Shown piece by piece: positions 7,108-10,323 of a stretch of DNA of 10,323 bases (position 1 is the stretch's first letter; every line of letters starts with the position of its first letter). The DNA is taken from contig JAKADF010000071.1 of the NCBI GenBank assembly GCA_021820805.1, positions 1 to 10,323 of the forward strand, written 5' to 3'. Source of the stretch: Bacillota bacterium (GTDB lineage Bacteria > Bacillota > Bacilli > Alicyclobacillales > Alicyclobacillaceae). Below the pieces are notes generated by a model. That model did not search any database. It worked only from the letters and a program-made list of their open reading frames with translations, and was not told the DNA's origin. Made by a program: the position numbers and the translations under genes.

Positions 7108-7737
7108 TCAATAAATTCCTTGTGCATGCCTTGATGCTCTGTTTTCAAGAGCGTAAATAAACTGGTTGCAAAGAATTGCGAGGACAGATACAAAAACGGT
7201 TCCTGTAATGATTTCCCCCGTATTATCTTGATACAATCCATTGAACAAGAGTGTCCCAAGCCCCCCGGCATTAATCCATGACGCGATTGTGGCGATGCCG
7301 ATTATTGAAATACACGCAATTCGGACACCGCCCAAAATGACTGGCAGCGCTAAGGGAAACTCAATCCTTGAAAACAGCTGCCAACGCGTCATCCCCATTG
7401 CAGCCCCTGCCTCCAGAATTGCTGGGTCATTTCTGCGAAACCCAATGACAATGTTTCGGACAAGAACAAATTGACTGTAGATGACGAGCGCCGTTACTGC
7501 CGGCGCGAACCCGAGACCAAGAAGCGGAATGAGAAGCACAAACATCGCCATGCTCGGAATCGAGTACAGCACGTTTAAAACCGCAATTACCCCTGACGCT
7601 GCTTTTCCTTTTCTGGCAAGCAAAAAGCCAACCGGCAACGCAATTACAAGAGCAATTCCAAGTGTGGCGCCAGTGAGTAACAAATGTTGAACCGTTGCCT
7701 GCAATACATCACTGATGTGCATCAGAAAATAGTTCAT
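7108..7737 (-). CDS. OpuC-type osmoprotectant ABC transporter permease (second permease of the operon)
   Basis: A 209-residue membrane subunit of a glycine betaine/carnitine/choline-type importer, the usual length for OpuCB/OpuCD. I take ATG 7737, which has AAGGTGGG (7746-7753) 8 nt upstream; ATG 7764 in the same frame has no ribosome site. Seen: GATLGIALVIALPVGFLLA (first membrane span), YSIPSMAMFVLLIPLLGLGF, and the ATPase-contact loop EAGAAMGMTRWQLFSRIEFPLALP, then GIATIASWINAGGLGTL, typical of OpuCB/CD-like proteins. The gene overlaps the 3' end of the ATPase gene by 29 bp, indicating one transcript. No terminator is visible after it, so readthrough into the amidohydrolase gene is possible. 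Which of OpuCB or OpuCD it corresponds to cannot be decided by eye. Confidence 0.92.
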   Translation of the reverse strand: MNYFLMHISDVLQATVQHLLLTGATLGIALVIALPVGFLLARKGKAASGVIAVLNVLYSIPSMAMFVLLIPLLGLGFAPAVTALVIYSQFVLVRNIVIGFRRNDPAILEAGAAMGMTRWQLFSRIEFPLALPVILGGVRIACISIIGIATIASWINAGGLGTLLFNGLYQDNTGEIITGTVFVSVLAILCNQFIYALENRASRHAQGIY

Positions 7738-8704
7738 GTGAAAAACCCACCTTCGACAAACCATTCAAGGTAACTTTACCGATAACCGCACCATTATGCT
7801 TTGTAACATAAACCTCGGCACTTCCGGCTTGCACCATTTCAGCTAAAACATCCTTCAGCGTTGCATTAGGAGAGATAGTCCCGAGTCCTGCAAATACACG
7901 GTCATTCTGCACTAACGGTTCAAGCACAGAATTCACTGAAATCAAGGATAGCCGCTGCAAAACATCATCCGCATGCGTAAGTTCGCCTACAAATGACGTT
8001 GCAGGGTGCGTTAAAATCTCAAGTGGTGTATCAAACTGCACAATATTCCCTTGTTCCATAACAATGATTCGGTCAGCTAACTTTAATGCTTCCTCCACAT
8101 CATGGGTAACAAAGAGCAATGTCTTGTCCAAATCTCGTTGGATCCGCTTGATTTCATGCTGCAATGAAGCTCTCGTAATGGCGTCCACAGCACCAAACGG
8201 CTCATCCATAAGTAAAACCGCCGGGTCACCAGCCAAGGCACGCGCTATACCGACACGCTGCTGCTGCCCGCCAGAAAGCTCCCGGGGATACCGCTTGGCA
8301 TATTCATCAGGCGGCAGATGAACCAGATTTAACAGGTAGTCTACTCGCTCACGAATCTTATCCCGATTCCAGCCAAGTATGGAAGGCACAGTCGCAATAT
8401 TTTTCTCAACCGTCATATGTGGGTACAGCGCAATTTGTTGAATCACGTAACCAATACGGCGGCGGAGTAGAACAGGCTGTATGGAATTAACAGACTCACC
8501 ATCCACGAAAATTTCACCAGAGGTCGGTGCATACAACCGGTTGACCATTTTCAAAAGTGTTGTTTTGCCGCTCCCCGATGCGCCTAAAATAACAACAAAC
8601 TCACCCTTTCGAACTTGAAAGGAAAGGTCTTGTACGGAAGGCAAGGCAGCTTTCGGAAACACTTTTGAAACATGGCTAAATTCAATTGCGTATTGTGTTT
8701 GCAT
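7709..8704 (-). CDS. opuCA: OpuC-type osmoprotectant ABC transporter ATP-binding protein
   Basis: A 331-residue ATPase driving uptake of compatible solutes such as glycine betaine, carnitine or choline. Complete nucleotide-binding domain: Walker A GASGSGKT (41-48), Q-loop in YVIQQIALYPHMTV (Gln89/90), signature LSGGQQQR (143-150), Walker B VLLMDEP (163-169), switch His201. After about residue 240 there is a C-terminal region with one CBS-like segment (about 270-320, containing ISPNATLKDVLAEM and VIGKVTLNGL). Bacillus OpuCA has two CBS repeats and about 380 residues, so this protein is shorter. The ATG at 8704 has GGGGG (8711-8715) 6 nt upstream. It follows the binding-protein gene by 39 bp and overlaps the next permease gene by 29 bp. 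The symbol is by family; orthology to opuCA rather than opuBA is not settled. Confidence 0.93.
   Translation of the reverse strand: MQTQYAIEFSHVSKVFPKAALPSVQDLSFQVRKGEFVVILGASGSGKTTLLKMVNRLYAPTSGEIFVDGESVNSIQPVLLRRRIGYVIQQIALYPHMTVEKNIATVPSILGWNRDKIRERVDYLLNLVHLPPDEYAKRYPRELSGGQQQRVGIARALAGDPAVLLMDEPFGAVDAITRASLQHEIKRIQRDLDKTLLFVTHDVEEALKLADRIIVMEQGNIVQFDTPLEILTHPATSFVGELTHADDVLQRLSLISVNSVLEPLVQNDRVFAGLGTISPNATLKDVLAEMVQAGSAEVYVTKHNGAVIGKVTLNGLSKVGFSHELFSDAHQ
7746..7753 (-). promoter_or_regulatory. Ribosome binding site AAGGTGGG deciding the start of the downstream osmoprotectant permease
   Basis: It lies inside the 3' end of the ATPase gene, 8 nt before ATG 7737. The earlier in-frame ATG at 7764 has no ribosome site. 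Initiation at 7737 is therefore preferred, with coupling to translation of the ATPase gene. Confidence 0.7.
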
Positions 8705-8743
8705 ATGTAACCCCCGTCAGAGCTTGTGTCCGGGCCGTCGCCG

Positions 8744-9670
8744 TTAAATCAAGCCTTGCTTTGTTAACCAGTCTTTTGCGACCTTTTGGTAATCCTGTTT
8801 CTGGATATCGACTTCTGCATTCAATTGCTGCAACACTTGGCTGGTAATCTTCGGTGCGAGTGCGTTTAGTACGGATACAACCTTCGGATCGTTTACAGCA
8901 ATTTGGTCGCGAACAACAGGAGCAACATTATATGGAGGCCATAAATGCTTGTTATCAGGAACAACAAAAAGTTTAGGATCTGTAAGTTGCCCATCCGTTG
9001 TAAAGCACACCGTGCCGTCCACGTCACCGTTTAGCAGAACCCGGTATTTTACGCCATAGTCATAAAGCTTCATCGATTTAAAGTGGAAACCGCCGTACAA
9101 CTTTTGAAGTCCTGGGAGCCCATCTGCACGGCTTGTAAACTCAGGCACTGCCGCAAACCGAAGCTGTGGCGCGACCTTAGCCATGTCGGACAAGTCTGTG
9201 ATGTGATACTTTTGCTCAACAGATTTCGTGATTACAATCCCTTGTGAGTCGTTTGCAGGAGATGGGTCAAGCCAATCGAGGTTCCATTTCTGTTTGTAAT
9301 CTTCTTTTACTGTCTGATAAACCTTTTTAGGATTTGTCTGTGTCGGCAATTTTAAGATATCGAGCAGACCTGTGCCCGTGTACTCTGGATATAAATCAAT
9401 CTGGCCGGTTTTAAGCGCCTCTTGCGCAACAAGCGTACCGCCAAGATTCAGCTTCCGTTCAACATGAAATCCAGCATGTTCGAGCACATCCGCATAAATT
9501 TCGCCTAAAACAAGGGATTCTGTAAAATTCTTTGAACCTACAACAATCGTGTCCTTATTCAAAGTCTTTGTGGCCGCCCCGCTGCCGGAGGTATTACTGC
9601 TTGTCCCGCATCCAGCCGTCGCAGCTAAAGCCACTAAACTTGAAGCGAATAATCCGAGCCATTTTTTCAT
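8744..9670 (-). CDS. opuCC: OpuC-type osmoprotectant-binding lipoprotein
   Basis: A 308-residue extracellular lipoprotein (OpuAC/ProX-type type II binding fold) capturing quaternary-amine osmoprotectants for the transporter. I take ATG 9670, preceded at 7 nt by AAGGGGG (9678-9684); an in-frame TTG at 9691 would place that ribosome site inside the gene. The signal peptide MKKWLGLFASSLVALAATAG ends before Cys21 (lipobox TAGC), then a Ser/Gly/Thr linker. Family motifs: VGSKNFTES (44-52), GGTLVAQEALKTGQIDLYPEYTGTG (residues 78-101, first half quoted by position), and LLNGDVDGT (212-220). Tyr94 and Tyr97 lie where the aromatic cage for trimethylammonium groups is expected in OpuCC/OpuBC; I cannot place the other cage residues with certainty. 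It sits 54 bp after the upstream permease gene and 39 bp before the ATPase gene. Ligand choice (betaine, carnitine, choline) is open. Confidence 0.92.
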   Translation of the reverse strand: MKKWLGLFASSLVALAATAGCGTSSNTSGSGAATKTLNKDTIVVGSKNFTESLVLGEIYADVLEHAGFHVERKLNLGGTLVAQEALKTGQIDLYPEYTGTGLLDILKLPTQTNPKKVYQTVKEDYKQKWNLDWLDPSPANDSQGIVITKSVEQKYHITDLSDMAKVAPQLRFAAVPEFTSRADGLPGLQKLYGGFHFKSMKLYDYGVKYRVLLNGDVDGTVCFTTDGQLTDPKLFVVPDNKHLWPPYNVAPVVRDQIAVNDPKVVSVLNALAPKITSQVLQQLNAEVDIQKQDYQKVAKDWLTKQGLI

Positions 9671-9677
9671 TTGGATT

Positions 9678-9684
9678 CCCCCTT
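9678..9684 (-). promoter_or_regulatory. Ribosome binding site AAGGGGG deciding the start of the osmoprotectant-binding protein
   Basis: It lies 7 nt before ATG 9670 and downstream of an in-frame TTG at 9691, so the ATG is the likely start and the seven extra N-terminal residues of the longer frame should be dropped. Confidence 0.75.
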
Positions 9685-9724
9685 GAATCAATCTATTTAA
9701 CTATTATCTACTCGAAATTTCTGT

Positions 9725-10323
9725 TTAGATTTTAGTAATACCGCTTGGTCCTCCTGCAAATACATCGGTCCCGCTCAGCTTATAAAAACTGCGTTCCAAA
9801 AGCCCCATCCCAATATCTGCCAAAATAGCGAGCAGAGCGACTGGAATCGCTCCAAGCAAGACCATATGAAAATCAAACATGCTTAAACCGTTAATAATAA
9901 ATGTTCCAAGTCCGCCCCCGCCAATAAAAGCGGCAAGTGTTGCACTTGCAACAACCTCTACAGTAGCTGTTTTGCACCCCGTAAGAACAAGGCCAAGTGC
10001 CAAAGGCGTCTCAATGCGAGCCAAAACTTGCCACGAGTTCATCCCCATGCCAACAGCCGACTCCACTATATCAGAGTCAATTTCGTGATATCCAGTATAT
10101 GTATTTATTAGAACCGGTGGACAGGCAAGTACGGCGAGTGCAGTTAACGATGGCCAGAATCCTGTACCCATAATCGGTATTAAAATGACCAAGATAGCTA
10201 AACTTGGAATGACACGCAACGTATTTACTGTATTCATTGCAAAAATAGAAAAAGCATACTTTTTAGCACATAGTATCCCAAGGGGAACACACACGATAAC
10301 ACTGATAAAAAGAGCAAATACCG
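9725..10323 (-). CDS. OpuC-type osmoprotectant ABC transporter permease (5' end outside window)
   Basis: First gene of the visible osmoprotectant operon. The frame is open from the right edge (first whole codon 10321-10319) to a TAG-type stop ending at 9725, giving 198 residues; relatives have about 210-220, so only some 10-25 N-terminal residues are missing. The internal GTG at 10294 is not needed as a start. Seen: VCVPLGILCAKKYAF, LRVIPSLAILVILIPIMGTGFW (family IPSLAILA-like segment), the ATPase-contact loop with ESAVGMGMNSWQVLARIETP, then ATLAAFIGGGGLGTFI, strongly OpuCB/CD-like. A short polar tail ends GGPSGITKI. It probably forms a heterodimeric channel with the permease at 7108-7737. 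The binding-protein gene follows 54 bp later with no terminator. Confidence 0.92.
   Translation of the reverse strand, partial: VFALFISVIVCVPLGILCAKKYAFSIFAMNTVNTLRVIPSLAILVILIPIMGTGFWPSLTALAVLACPPVLINTYTGYHEIDSDIVESAVGMGMNSWQVLARIETPLALGLVLTGCKTATVEVVASATLAAFIGGGGLGTFIINGLSMFDFHMVLLGAIPVALLAILADIGMGLLERSFYKLSGTDVFAGGPSGITKI

Noticed and set aside
9671..9724. GATAAT on the minus strand as a promoter internal to the osmoprotectant operon
   Set aside because: No matching -35 element at suitable spacing; genes are closely packed and readthrough is more likely.

Overview
The window looks like chromosomal DNA from a Firmicute of the order Bacillales. The reasons are AAGGGG/AAGGTGGG-type ribosome binding sites, lipoprotein signal peptides of Gram-positive style, a YppC-like (DUF2515) protein typical of Bacillus relatives, and an OpuC-type osmoprotectant transporter. 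Base composition is moderate. I cannot name the genus from the sequence.

Left block (1-4371, all minus strand) is a branched-chain amino acid (LIV/HAAT-type) ABC importer operon. In transcription order it has two tandem paralogous lipoprotein binding proteins (3169-4371 and 1886-3112), a LivH-type permease (971-1840) and a LivM-type permease (1-974, C-terminal end cut off by the window edge). livH and livM overlap as ATGA. The two ATPases (LivG, LivF) are not in the window and would be expected beyond the left edge. The 191-236 bp divergent region to the right holds a good sigma-A-like promoter for the operon, an 8+8 bp dyad just downstream of it, a possible 7-codon leader ORF, and a second small dyad.

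Middle: a plus-strand gene (4608-5765, possible longer start at 4563) encodes a DUF2515/YppC-like protein of unknown function. It converges, with a 9 bp gap, on a minus-strand M20D-family amidohydrolase (5775-6959).

Right block (7108-10323, minus strand) is a quaternary-amine/osmoprotectant ABC importer of the OpuC family. In transcription order it has a permease (N-terminus outside the window), a lipoprotein binding protein, an ATPase with one CBS-like segment instead of the usual two, and a second permease overlapping the ATPase gene by 29 bp. The amidohydrolase follows 148 bp downstream on the same strand and may be co-transcribed.

The two importers would bring in hydrophobic amino acids or similar acids and compatible solutes. 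The amidohydrolase could release amino acids from N-acyl or amide conjugates. There are no RNA genes, mobile elements, CRISPR arrays or convincing terminators. I found no new multi-gene system; the most interesting points are the duplicated binding proteins, the regulatory region at 4372-4562, and the shortened CBS region and gene order of the OpuC locus.
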